Shown here piece after piece: positions 44,196 to 56,400 of a stretch of 64,000 nt of DNA. The position numbers and the translations under genes are program-made. The notes under the pieces are model-generated. The model was not told the DNA's origin. It searched no databases and saw nothing but the letters and a program-made list of their open reading frames with translations. The number at the start of each line of letters is the position of its first letter. Within the stretch, counting starts at the first letter, position 1. The stretch spans positions 496,001-560,000 of the forward strand of contig JAZGUH010000117.1 in assembly GCA_037893225.1 (NCBI GenBank), in the 5' to 3' direction. This DNA comes from Hippasteria phrygiana. Lineage: Eukaryota > Echinodermata > Asteroidea > Valvatida > Goniasteridae.

Positions 44196-45517
44196 TTTGA
44201 GAACTCGGCGTGTCGAATCTGGTTCGAGTAAAATATTGACGCAAAATATCACACACCGGCTGCTTCAATAAGCGCTCGGATTTAGCAGCCATACACGAGG
44301 CATTAGTTCTGTATAATTTAAACTTGAACCTTGCACTCAAGTCCTTACTATGTATTTTATTTCTCCACTAAGATTGAATCCAATTGAGCTCGACGTGTTT
44401 GCCTATCTTTAAGCAAATCGGTCCACATAATGTCATCTGTCTTTCGTTCTGGTTTGTGCATGTTTGAGTTTGCGTAAAACTATTATGTGGAAATATACAT
44501 TCTTGGTATTTTTTGTATAATTATTGTGGCATATTCCCCTTTGACAGGATTTTGTTGGAAAAGACTGCTTGTTCGTCAGAAATGGAGCCAAGAAAATTGC
44601 TACAGACACAATTTCATAGTATTATTCCGCATACATGTCTCCCACATTTTTGTTTAATTTTGGCATTTTAAGGTAGGCTACGGATTAATCCCCCCACATA
44701 CGCACTTTTTGTGATACTTCATGTTTCCTCTACCTATACTCAACCCTTGATGATTAAAAACAAATGTGTAAAAAACACAGCACTTCACAACACTCTTTGG
44801 ACTGTTCAAAAAAAAATTCGTTTGACTTGGGGATTAGAGATAACACAAATCGCCTCCCTTAATTGCGGTCGGAATAGTGTAGCACAATTGCCTGGATTGG
44901 TCGAGGTTCCTCTATGGTCGAGGTTCCTCTATGGGCTCGGTTACCAACAGTCCACTGGGCGCGGTTGCTCAAAGTTCGATCACCAAACTCAACTTTGTAT
45001 CTCTTTGAATGCACTACATGCGTTTTGGTAAGTTTCTGGAGCGGTTGGGAACGTGCAATGCAGTATGAGCATATCAATATCATACCCTTATTTTATAAAC
45101 CTAGGTATCGATGGTCGCCATATTTAGAACGATAATAAAGGGACCTAGAAATCAGTCTAAGTGTTGTGGAGTGCCTAACCCAAGGACGCAAGATCGCTTG
45201 GGGCGCTATTAATTACCTATTGTCGTTGTTTGTATGCTCGTACCCACCGCCCAAACAGGGTGCTGGGAACGTCAGATGCGCTTTGAGCTCTGATTGGATA
45301 GATTGGGTGTGACTTAATTGTGACCTGCTGGAGGTTGCCTGCCTACCTAAGTTCGCATACCTTTTTTACAGTAGTCTGGCACTTCCTGCTAGGGCCATGT
45401 AAGGTCTTCAAGTTCAATCTCCTCTCCTTTACGCATAAAACATGACGCCATGAAATACGCTGATTTGTCGCTGTCGCCATTTTCATACTGCAGACGTTCC
45501 CCGAGCGCCCTGTTTAT

Positions 45518-46890
45518 AGTGCATACCCTTATGTCACAATATCTAGTTGAGTGGGTTTTTCGGATAGATTCTTGCCAAACAGTTTTTTTCTACTTAGTAC
45601 ATCATAAAATTATCAAAAATTGTTGTTGGCATTTTTTGGGCGGCCATCTTGGTATAATGGCGGCCATCTTGAAATCTGATGTCAAAAAGCTCTATTTTGC
45701 TCAATAATTTGCTTTTCTTTTCCATATTTCTTTGTGAAAATAATTGTTTGTGTGCTCTGACAACTCTTTAATATATTAAATCAACAACTCATAACCCAAG
45801 ATGGTTCCTGAATTCAAAATGGCTGCCATTTAGGATAATTTTAATATATCAACACATTGAACAACCAGCCTATATTAAATCAAGATCAAGTGCTGAAATT
45901 TATAAAAAAAGCACGTGGCAGCCATTTTGAGCTTGGTAGCCATCTTAAATCATATTTTAATCAATGTACTGTGCATATTTGACTGAGATCATTGATCATA
46001 ACAAAGTAATGAGGTAAAGAAATATAAAATATTTAGACAAATCTGATTTTTGGATGTTAAAACTACTAAAATTTGCCGCCATTTTGAATTTGGCAGCCAT
46101 CTTGGTAATGATATGGCAGCCATTTTGAATTCAGGAACCATCTTGGGTTATGAGTTGTTGATTTAATATATTAAAGAGTTGTCAGAGCACACAACAAATT
46201 ATTTTCACAAAGAAATATGGAAAAGAAAAGCAAATTATTGAGCAAAATAGAGCTTTTTGACATCAGATTTCAAGATGGCCGCCATTATACCAAGATTTTT
46301 TTATTTTTATTTATTTGTTTTGGCAAATGTAAACGATAACACAAAGTAATTACAGATTACAGGCCAAGGATAACCCCAAAAAGCTGTTTAAAACACAGCT
46401 TATTTCCATCGGGGTCCACAGAACAAATATATACAATACAAAAAGAAGAAGATAAAATTACACAAGAAATATCAAAAAATGGTGATTAAAAATTAATCAA
46501 TTTAAAAATTAGACTGAGAAGAGAGATGTTTTTTTACTGCAGTTTTAAATTGATATTGGTTGTTCGAACATTTGATACTATTAGGAAGTAAATTCCATTC
46601 ATGAATTCCGGTTTAAAAAAATGTATTGCCATTTATTTCTTGGAACAACAAAATTGGTGGAACTACCCCTGGTAGAGTAATTATGCATATCTGAAACCTT
46701 CCTAAATTTATGACAGAGGGGTAGTCTGGTGCCATTTCATGAAAGATTTTATAAACATGAAGATGGCCGCCAACAAAATGCCAACAACAATTTTTGATAA
46801 TTTTATGATGTACTAAGTAGAAAAAAACTGTTTGGCAAGAATCTATCCGAAAAGCCCACTCAATTACACAAGGGTATGCACTATTACGTT
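45518..46890. mobile_element. TIR element rich in GGCGGCCATCTTG words, containing a LINE insertion
   Basis: The left end ATAGTGCATACCCTTATGT and right end CATAAGGGTATGCACTAT-type inverse are followed by a long match (GGATAGATTCTTGCCAAACA, TACATCATAAAATTATCAAA). The arms of roughly 290 bp include TATTAAATCAACAACTCATA. Words of the CCATCTTG/CCATTTTGA kind recur in the centre. No coding capacity. Confidence 0.65.
46292..46764 (-). mobile_element. 5'-truncated LINE 3' end with AAGAT target duplication
   Basis: The element proper is 46297-46759, flanked by AAGAT. On the minus strand it encodes a decayed reverse-transcriptase C-terminus (IFHEMAPDYPSVIN, and after shifts WNLLPNSIKCS-like and FKTAVKKHL) and ends in an A-rich tail, the T-rich 46297-46320 on the plus strand. 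It interrupts the right arm of the 45518-46890 element. Confidence 0.7.
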
Positions 46891-46975
46891 TGGGCGGTGG
46901 GTATATGAGCGAATTGTCATTGCACATTGGTGCATATGTTTGTGCACCAGCTCAAATAAATTCTCGCAGACACCT

Positions 46976-47110
46976 TTAACCCCTTGAGTACGGTTTATCG
47001 TAGTGAGGCGCCGGGGTGATGATAATTACACACCAAAGTACATGTAAAACTGCCAGTGGCTCAGTCGGTAGGCTTGAAGTCTGTTGGAGTAGGCCCTATG
47101 GTCCCGGGTA
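46976..47110. mobile_element. piggyBac-type MITE end plus tRNA-like SINE head
   Basis: TTAACCCCTTGAGTACGG matches the MITE at 4480; the far end is missing. At 47047 a tRNA-like A-box (AGTGGCTCAGTCGGTAGG) begins a SINE head. 47110-48480 shows a poly(C) run and unique sequence only. Confidence 0.5.
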
Positions 47111-48486
47111 ACCCCCCCCCCCCCCCCCTAAAAAAAATCGCCTCCCCCAGTCGCACCCTTCCCCCGAAAATTTCAGAACGCAGAAAATAATAGTATTTTC
47201 AGAGACAGCACTGGCTACGCCGTTGTTCCAGATCAACCAAAAACGACATCGCCGTTTATTATTGTATAGGCACAAGGCCTTATTGAACAGGCACAAGGCG
47301 TGACGGTGTCAATTTTTTACCGCATCGGAGAGCGAGGGCGCTCCAACGTGTCACCGTTTCCATGTTTTGGAAGGCTTCGAATCGGGCCGAGGTTTAACCC
47401 TAAAACAGTCCTGAATCCTCCAATTTCAATACGATTTTTCACACAACCCAGGAGGTTGGGGCTTTAGCTAGGCGATAGGAGGTGTAACTAATACCGCTCT
47501 ATATAATTACAATGTGACTGTTGGAGCTAAAGCAAATTAATTCTGGGCCATTTTTGAAATTGGCTTTTAGCTCTGACTTGGTCTCCATCTCCAGCTATTT
47601 CCCATCTGCATTGGCCTACTTAAATAAAATGAACAGGCTCCGGCTATTGGTTAAAAAAGGCAAAAAGTGCCTCAGATCTAGCAGTAAAATTACGGGAAGT
47701 CAAAGCCAAGTCAAAACTACAGTAAGCTTGGCCCCGGTTTTCGACGGAAACCGGGACATTCACAAACACAATGGTCAAAAGATCAAGTAAACATGGCCTG
47801 CATGAATTCAGCTCAAATTCACGTATAGGATTACCATTTGACGGAGCGAAGTAAGAAAATTTATATAATTTGTTTGAAAAAGCCAAAGTTAAGTTCGTAT
47901 TTATTATATTCATTGTCTTTTGCGGAGCGAGTAATTGCATTCGTGTTGGTTAAGTTTGAGTAGAGTAGCATGAAAATCAGTCTTCTTGGAATGTTAGTAA
48001 AAAACCAAACCATTGTTATTGGATTTATGTCTTTTTAATTGATTTTGCTCGGTAGTTTGTGAAGTAAAAACCGTTTGGCTTCGTCTGAAATTCGGATGTG
48101 CAGCTTTAGAAATAGCTTGATTCAGTTTGGTTTGGAAGTCTGGTTTATTTGATTGGTTTTACCACAATAATCATCCCCCCCCCCCCCCCCCCCCCGAGTT
48201 TGATTACAATAATTTGATGATTATTATTATCAGACGTGTCCAATTCAGACGAACATTTTGCAACCCAGGCCTGTACAAAATCACTGCGAAGGAATGTTGA
48301 CATTTTCACTTTCTGTATCAAAATAGAGCTTTTATTATCGGGTAGTCGGCATTAAACTCGACACACACCTACCCGTACTACGTACCTCCGCAATCCATCC
48401 TTCGTGACTTCGTGGAATAAAGTGCCACGCGTGCTGACCACAGAGGGCGCTGTGTCGCGCATGTGGGGCGGGGAATGTTGGCAAGT

Positions 48487-48924
48487 TGAAAAGTCCCCGG
48501 TTCTGGCCCGCGGCACGGTTCTGGCCCGCGGCACGGTTCTGGCCCGCGGCACGGTTCTGGCCCGCGGCACGGTTCTGGCCCGCGGCACGGTTCTGGCCCG
48601 CGGCACGGTTCTGGCCCGCGGCACGGTTCTGGCCCGCGGCACGGTTCTGGCCCGCGGCACGGTTCTGGCCCGCGGCACGGTTCTGGCCCGCGGCACGGTT
48701 CTGGCCCGCGGCACGGTTCTGGCCCGCGGCACGGTTCTGGCCCGCGGCACGGTTCTGGCCCGCGGCACGGTTCTGGCCCGCGGCACGGTTCTGGCCCGCG
48801 GCACGGTTCTGGCCCGCGGTCCGCGGCACGGTTCTGGCCCGCGGTCCGCGGCACGTTTCGTCTGGTCCGCGGCACGTTTCGTCTGGTCCGCGGCACGTTT
48901 CGTCTGGTCCGCGGCACGTTTAAA
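48487..48924 (+). repeat. CpG-rich 18-bp minisatellite (GGCCCGCGGCACGGTTCT)
   Basis: About 19 nearly perfect 18-bp units, then hybrid units, then four 21-bp units GTCCGCGGCACGTTTCGTCTG. Each unit has four CpG and a SacII site. Frames on both strands stay open for over 150 codons only because the period is a multiple of three. It lies between gene A's 3' end and gene B's start. Confidence 0.9.
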
Positions 48925-49773
48925 CTCGATCTGTAGGCCTATATGAAAGGCGTTTGATTTCTGATGGAAACATTATTTTTGCAGCTTCTTAATACGTTAT
49001 TACAAGTAAAGCACTAACAGGACACTGGACTTTCAGAAAATAAGTCTTTGTACAGCCTGAATACTAAAACGGATAAACAAAAGAAAACAATGTTGCAAAA
49101 TCCAGTGCTGTAGCTTAAATGTGGCAATTTTATTTTCAAGTGTAAGCAAAAACGGTGCAAAAGTACTTAAGTACTTAAGTACAACATTGAATAACAAAAA
49201 TCACATTTGACAAACATTAAATTTTGCTGGTTATATATAAGGAAAGAGAAAACAAATTCATTGTGATCGTATAACCTAATTATGTCAAACGGATTCACTT
49301 CTCTTGCACGCAACAATTCAATTTGAGAACTTGCCTTACGATTTCAACTACTCAACCATACATCACAAGTTTACCATTATAAATGTTAGTCATTGTGTGC
49401 AATTTGCACTTAATGGTTTATTGCATTCATACAAGATCCATGACAATTAAAACTGCACTCCTATCTTTGTTATCCGTTGTTAAAAACAATGTTTTATATT
49501 ACATGTACAGCCTACTTGGATATAATTTGAAGATGAATTAACTGCTGCAGACTGCTGACTGCATGGACTTCAAATATACAATTCAACAAAATTAGCTGGC
49601 TTAACGTTTCAAACTTAAGCAAGTTATTTCTCAAAGACCTTTGAGAAATAACTTGCTTATTCGATACATTAGGCAAGCTAATTTTGTTGATTAAGATATA
49701 ATTTGGATAAATGTCAATACATAACGAACAAGGCACTGTTCTACAGAGAGGGGAATCCCCCCCCCCCCCCCCC
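48925..49773. other. Intergenic, no gene seen
   Basis: A/T-rich DNA. It contains an inverted pair near 49590-49680 (AAGTTATTTCTCAAAGACC and its inverse, with AATTAGCTTG-type ends), which is a short hairpin of about 100 bp. Confidence 0.4.
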
Positions 49774-50008
49774 CAGTGGCGTAGCCAAGGGGGGGGGGGG
49801 GAGGGGGGAACTTCCCCCTTGTGGAAACTCTTGGCCCCCCTCTTGAAAATTGGGATTTTGGTTTTTTTTTTTTTTGGGGGGGGGGTGTCGCCATCTGTAG
49901 TGTGTAGATATGCGTTACTATAGCGTGGACCTAACAAAGTCGAATTTCCCCCCTTGAAAATAGCCATGCCCCCCCCCCCCCCCTAGGAAGAGCCTGGCTA
50001 CGCCACTG
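49774..50008. mobile_element. hAT-type MITE, 235 bp (copy 1)
   Basis: Starts CAGTGGCGTAGCCA and ends TGGCTACGCCACTG, inside poly(C). The interior GTAGTGTGTAGATATGCGTT and CGAATTTCCCCCCTTG is shared with copy 2. The target duplication is hidden in the C tract. It lies about 460 bp beyond the gene A stop. Confidence 0.75.
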
Positions 50009-50468
50009 CCCCCCCCCCCCCCCCCCCCCCCAACCTTGTAGTCCCCAAAATCTAACCTATATATCGTAAATACATTTTCGAATTGTTACAATTTTGATTC
50101 ATGAAAAAATAAAACGGGGGTTTTAGAACCTTGACTTTGAACAGTCACTTTCATGTTTTTTTGTGTTTTTTTTGTTAAAGTGAACTGTCATGGTCCACAT
50201 GTTTATACATGTACTTTAAATGTTATTCTGTTAAGCAGGGTTTTCGGACACAAGGCTGCAAGCTGTTATAAAAGTTCCGGAATTTGAATCTACCATATCA
50301 TCATCAACTACCACTGGATGACTGAGAATACATACAATCAGTGTTCTTTTTGTGTTCATTAAAAGTACAAAGGTTTGGCTGATATATCCCATTACAAGGC
50401 CCAATGGTGATTTAGGACGTAGCAATGAGCAGGGATAGGCCACCAACAACTCTCATGCATCTTCAGTT

Positions 50469-50692
50469 TTAAGCGTCACTCATGCCATTCTTATCAAACG
50501 CCACATCCTCGGCAGATGGCGAGTACATCACGTTATCGAAGCCTGTCGAGGTCTCAGCCGATATTTCCGGTTCCTTCAAGGGTCCCATTGCTTGCCGATG
50601 CTTCATGTAGAAATAGGCCAGCCCGAGGGAAAGGACGACAGCTACAACAACCACCCCAATGACAATACCAGCGATAGCACCCCCACCCAGAC
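50469..50692 (-). CDS. Gene A terminal exon A14: transmembrane helix and cytoplasmic tail
   Basis: The acceptor TTTTACAG precedes 50692; phase 1 in, stop TAA at 50471-50469. A glycine-rich lead (GLGGGAIAG) opens a hydrophobic run of about 25 residues rich in V, I and L. It is followed by the stop-transfer KHRQ and a tail of about 47 residues. The tail holds FDNVMY, an F-x-N-x-x-Y pattern like the internalisation signal in mannose-receptor tails, and several acidic residues. This identifies gene A as a single-pass endocytic receptor. I could not locate a clear poly(A) signal in the simple-sequence DNA downstream. Confidence 0.85.
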
Positions 50693-53443
50693 CTGTAAAA
50701 GAAAAGCATTTATGGTTTAAGGAATTGTCCTTAAATATATGTCATGAGATTCAGGAGCAGATCCAGGAGTTTAGGGGGGGGGGAGAAATTTGTCTTAAAA
50801 TTTTCCTAACATGTTGACCTGAAAAAATATCATTCAATAAAACAATTGGCTGGTACTGTTTCTGACATTGGTGTCATTTAACCTCACAAACTCCTTGTAA
50901 ATCTGGCACTGGCCAATAGACTTCTGTTTCCTTTTTATCAAACCAAAAATGGGTTTGCTAGATTAAAACTATTACAGTAAAAAAACATAAACAGAAGAAA
51001 TAACACGGGAGGCGGAGGAGGGTCGACCCCAAACTCCCTCTAGATCTGAAACAAGGAGTGCAGGTTTTCGATAGCAAAATTGGGACCTTTAAAAACAAGC
51101 TGCCTCAATTTTGTTTGTCACTGTTAACAGTTTCAAGAAAGCACAGTGGGAGAGGGTTCGCAACAAATTAATGTGAAGTGATGGTACTTTCAATCCCTTA
51201 ATGAAAGAAAACAAATTCCCAAATGTTGCGGGGGATGAAGGGAAGTTAACCCCCCTTGCCTTGCCCCCCCCCCCCAACATGTCTGAATTCATTTCATGTA
51301 AAACAGGAAAGCTGTAAAACACTCTGCACACGCAACCATCATGACATGTATGGCACACAGTCAGTAGCGTACCCAAGGGGGGGGGGGGGGAGACTGCCTC
51401 TCTGTGGGAACTCTTGCCCCCCTCTTGACCCCCCCTCTGGAAAATTGGGACTTTCGCCATCTGTAGTGTGTAGATATGCGTTACTATAGCGTGGACCTAT
51501 TTAACAAAGTCGAATTTCCCCCCTTGAAAATAGCCATGCCCCCCCCCCCCCCCCGTTTCCCCCCCCCCCTCAAGGAAGAGCCTGGCTACGCCACTGCACA
51601 CAGTTGCTGTGTGACGAGACATTTTCACCAGAACAAACGCACAGCGTTTGGAATCCTTTCGGATGGTGAACGACGATAACATCCCTACTTCTAGCCACTC
51701 TGGGCAACTTACCGCCAATTCGACCTTCCGCTGTCACTGATGGAGCAACTGAAAGTAAACAGAAATACAAGCTTCATGTTTCATTTTGTCCGCACCTTGC
51801 AAAATCAAGGGGGTTGGGGGTGGTTTAAAACTGCGCGGATGAATTTTGTTCATTCACTTTCCAAACTACGCTGCCCACCCACCCCCTCCATCCCTGATTA
51901 GGTGTGTGGTAGGGACTAGAAAAAAGGTCTAGCACGTACTCATTCAGAGCATGTGTAAATTATTAGAGCAACTATGCAATACACATCCAAGTCAGATGAA
52001 AATGATCTAAATACATGTACATGTTTTCACTGAAAAAAAAAATCTTGCCTTTTTTATGCAAAGCACTATTTTGTTTTTAATCTAAACAATTTGCAATTGA
52101 CTGGCAATGAGGTCAATGCACTTCTATGCACCGAGGGACTGTGATTGACCCGGTGGTCTCTCACAGATTCTGAATACAATTCAGAATACAAATTCTCAAT
52201 ACAATTCACATTATTCACATAAGTGAATGAAATACATATTCACAAAAGTGAATGAAATTATTTTTTGAAAATGTGTAAAAAAAAATTAAGTACAAATTTA
52301 ATTTTAAAAATTACGGAAAAAACATTTCATTTTTGAACAAAACAAAAAAACCAGCAATCACTGCGGCACATCTTTTGGGCATAGTGTCTATATATTTCCT
52401 GAGAGTTTCTACTCTAATGCTGTTCCAAGTCTACTGAAGTTCTGAGGGTTTCATTTGAATGTACATTGGTATATTGATTGCCATTTCATCACAAACAACT
52501 AAAGTACCTAAAATATGCCAAGAGTTCGAATAATTTTGCACACCACTGTAAGAGCAAACTGGTTTACCTGTTTGGTTCTGTGGCAGCTCTGTTGCAAAAG
52601 CTAAATTAAAGAAATGCAGAAACATGTTCACTGCGATTCAATGAAAGATAACTTAACAAAAATGGCACATGGGCACACTTTTTCAAAAGTTCCTTAAAAC
52701 CCTAACAGCCCAAGGCTTTTTACTACAATCCTTCCCTAACCACACAAACTCCAACACTGTGTAGTAAACCAATGGCACATTCTTTGTACTTGGACAAAAT
52801 CAGGGCATCAAGTCCCATGCAAAGTAATGGTGCCAAGGCTCTACAGTACCCAATCACACAAAATTCAACACAAATGGGGTGTTTGATTTTGGCAGGTTAG
52901 GGAAGGTTAGGGTTAATATGGAGCATTTCCATTGCAATACTTCACTCTCATTGTGAACAGGCATTAAACACTAGCCTCGCCCTCTGTAGAAACCATTCTG
53001 AATCCACAAATAACTGTGCAGTAAATCCAATGGCACATTCTTTGTACTGAAGCAGAAAATTATCTACTAACATTAGCATATTTTATGGGTTAGCAAGGTA
53101 TTTTGGGTTTGGTATGTGTACATGCATACATCCTGTAACTAAGGATTCTGTGCTTCTAGGGTCAGCCCAGAATTTCTTTGCTGGCCCGGTTAGCACAAAA
53201 TTCAGCTTTGCGGAAATTTACCATTGGGCCCTAAATTCACCAAAATCCAACAAAACGTGGGCCTAAATTTTTTTCTTTGGCTTATTAAGGCATTAACTCT
53301 TCAGATAGTGGCCTTCCTGTATGAATCTTGCATGACCTACATAAAGGAATCTTCTGCAAAACCGTGTGAAATTTTGAGTACCGTGGTCCAATGGTTACGA
53401 TGTTTGCAGTGGTAGTTGGTGTGGGTTTTGAGCCCCATTGGGA

Positions 53444-53474
<31 letters not shown>

Positions 53475-56400
53475 GAAATGCAGAAACATGTTCACTGCGA
53501 TTCAATGATAAATCACCAGTCCCCAACAACATCACGCCCTGGTTATTGAAATCATGCTCGGTCATAATTTCATCTATTCTCCGTGGTTTGTTTTGTATGT
53601 CTTTTACCGCGTTTACACTGTATCCGGCAAAGGTGGATCAGGTTTTGCGGGTTAATAAAACCACAGGCAAGCTTAACCGCAAATAAACTGTGCCGCATTT
53701 ACACTAGATCCTGATCCTAGGATCGTCCTCCTTCGATCCACCATTTACAGCGGAAGGAATGTCATTGAGTGTGTGCAGTAGCCGACCTTTTTTCGCGAGT
53801 TATTAAATCGGTGTAAAAACGTAACGTACTTTGTACGTAAATGCTTGCCGTTTGGTTAGGATTTTGTTGCATCATTTGTTTTTTTGTCATTCTCATTACG
53901 GGATATAGAGATGGATACTTTCATGACTAATTCTACTTTTACTTCTACGTCGATACTCGGCAAAGTCCTCTTCAGGATATCACGCCAAGTTTGAGGTTGC
54001 GCTACTGCCTTAATCATGTTATAGTTCCCCTGATATTGTCGTACTTTTGGCATACACATCTTTAGAGAATGGCCGTCATGGAGATGGTACGAGTCGGGAA
54101 AACGTTACCTGCACATACCGGTTCTTCCTTGCTATGTTCTCATAATAAAAGCACTAACCCGTTTTCTTTACAAAAATAACACAAGGTCTGGTCAGAAGAT
54201 CCCTTGGTCACGGCCCTGAACCTAAACTCCATCCCATTTGACTCTAACACGTAACATAAAGGCTGCATGTATGATTATCCCCCTCCTAATAAAGACAATG
54301 CATTTGCAGTGCAACGCGGTTCTGGATGGGACCAGCGCAGTGTATGCAGCTCCTCAAGACAATAAACATTATTGTTTCGCGGATTTTTTTTAATCTGGTG
54401 ATTTTATAATCTGAAGTAATACTTACCAGTTGTTCCTTGTGGTGGCTCATCTGCAAACACAAATAGGAAAATCAATAAAAAACCTCTGGCATATATACGC
54501 CTGTGCATGTTATGTGTCACACACTGGTTTGTACCCAGACATTTTCCGCTACCCTCCTTCCCCCACACCACTTTATAAGCTATTTTTCTGGCAAGTTTCC
54601 ATGAAACCATGCAATGAACACAAAATCGGATACAGATGAGCTGCCTACAAATAAAAAATAACTCTTACGTGCACTGCTGTACCAATAACTTACTCGTGAT
54701 CTGGCATATGAAGTTGTGCTTAACATTGCATGGTACTGCATCCCATCTCCGACGGTCACTAATCCGTACACAATCATCATTTGCCCCCTTGCTTGGTTCA
54801 TTCTTATCCCAGTTCCTGTACGTGTAAGTGTCACCGTTGACCCAAGTAAAGCCGCCATCATCCTGCAAACATATATTAAGAGTCAAACTCTGGCCAGTCT
54901 AGGGAGAACCTCAAAAGGTAAAAACATCGGAATGTTGACGAGAGAACGCTGCCTGTTCCCGGCCACTTGCAACAGCTCGGGAACACCACACGATCCAGTC
55001 AGGGTACAGCAGTCTAGGCATGCACTAAGGAGAGGCCTGTTCCAATCAGCAGTGCCGTAAATCCCTGCCCAAAAGTAGTGGGGTGATCAAGATTGTTTTT
55101 TGGTAGTGAAATTTCTGGGGGTGGGATGATCCTATGGACATTTTGTTACAATCATGCCACCCACAAAAATCGAGTAAAAAACAAATTGATATTAATCCGG
55201 CTCACAAGAGGGGAACAATTTTGCCACCAGACTGCTTAAGTCAGCAGCTTACCCCTTTCTGAAGACCGATCCAAGCGTCCTTGATACCGTAGTAGTACAG
55301 CAGCGTCTCCATGAAAGCCTCAGTGAATCCACTGCCCACACTGGGGAGGGTTGCCCCATCCGTCTTACACTGCTCCTCTGCATCATTAAAGTTCTTGAGT
55401 TGGTTCGCTGCAGCGTAGACCTTGTAGCAGACTGAATTATACCTGAAGTAGCCCTCCTTGGAGCAGACATCCCCAGAGGGATACTGGGGAAGATTGGGAT
55501 CTGTGGACGATGTAGAGAGGCTTTTTGGTCTTGTGTGAATGTCATCGTCAGTGCGACATTAAACAGTATGATGTATATTCAATTTGTTTCTGATTTTGTT
55601 TTACTTTACATTATCTTGTTGTCCTTCCAATTTGAGAATGTTTTGAAAGTTCCCCCAAATCAAACCAATTATTTTATTTTGTAACAAAATAGCTGAACTT
55701 GGTAATAATAAGATGGAGAGAACTGAATTCAGTATTGCTAATGGAAGAGCTAACTTAGGTTCTCATCAAGGAAAATGGCAGAGTTGTAATCAAGTCAATC
55801 ACAAGTCAGATCACAAGTCAGATCACAAGTCAGATCACAAGTCAGATCACAAGTCAGATCACAAGTCAGATCACAAGTCAGATCACAAGTCAGATCACAA
55901 GTCAGATCAAAAGGCAGATCACAAGTCAATCAACAACCTACATGGGATGAACAATGACAAAGGAATGCTTTTGTTATATAGTGCGTTTGAATAGCTTGTT
56001 ACATGCACTGTGAACATCTAACAAAAGAAAACCCACGCAGTCCTTTGTTACAAACAAAGGACTGCTTGGGTTTTCTTTTGTTAGATGTTCATAGTGATGG
56101 CTTGGGACGAGAATTGTAAAGTGACTTGTGAAGTGACTTGTGAAGTGACTTGTGAAGTGACTTGTGAAGTGACTTGATTACAACTCTGGAAAATGGTGCC
56201 CACTGATGTACCTCAATTTTTTTCCTGTCCTTCCACTTAATCTGTATTTCTGTCACTTTAGTAGGCATGTATTTCTCCTAATTAAACCATGTACCCACGC
56301 TTTGGTGCAGTGTCAACAATTTAAGGAGTAGAGTAGAAACAGAGCATTATTGAGAGGTGTGCTTTTGAACACTAGGGCTACAGTTTCTTTTCAGGTAACC

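Noticed and set aside
48335..48946. Overlapping open frames of 145-180 codons on both strands
   Set aside because: All follow the 18-bp period in every frame. No start context, splice sites or domain.
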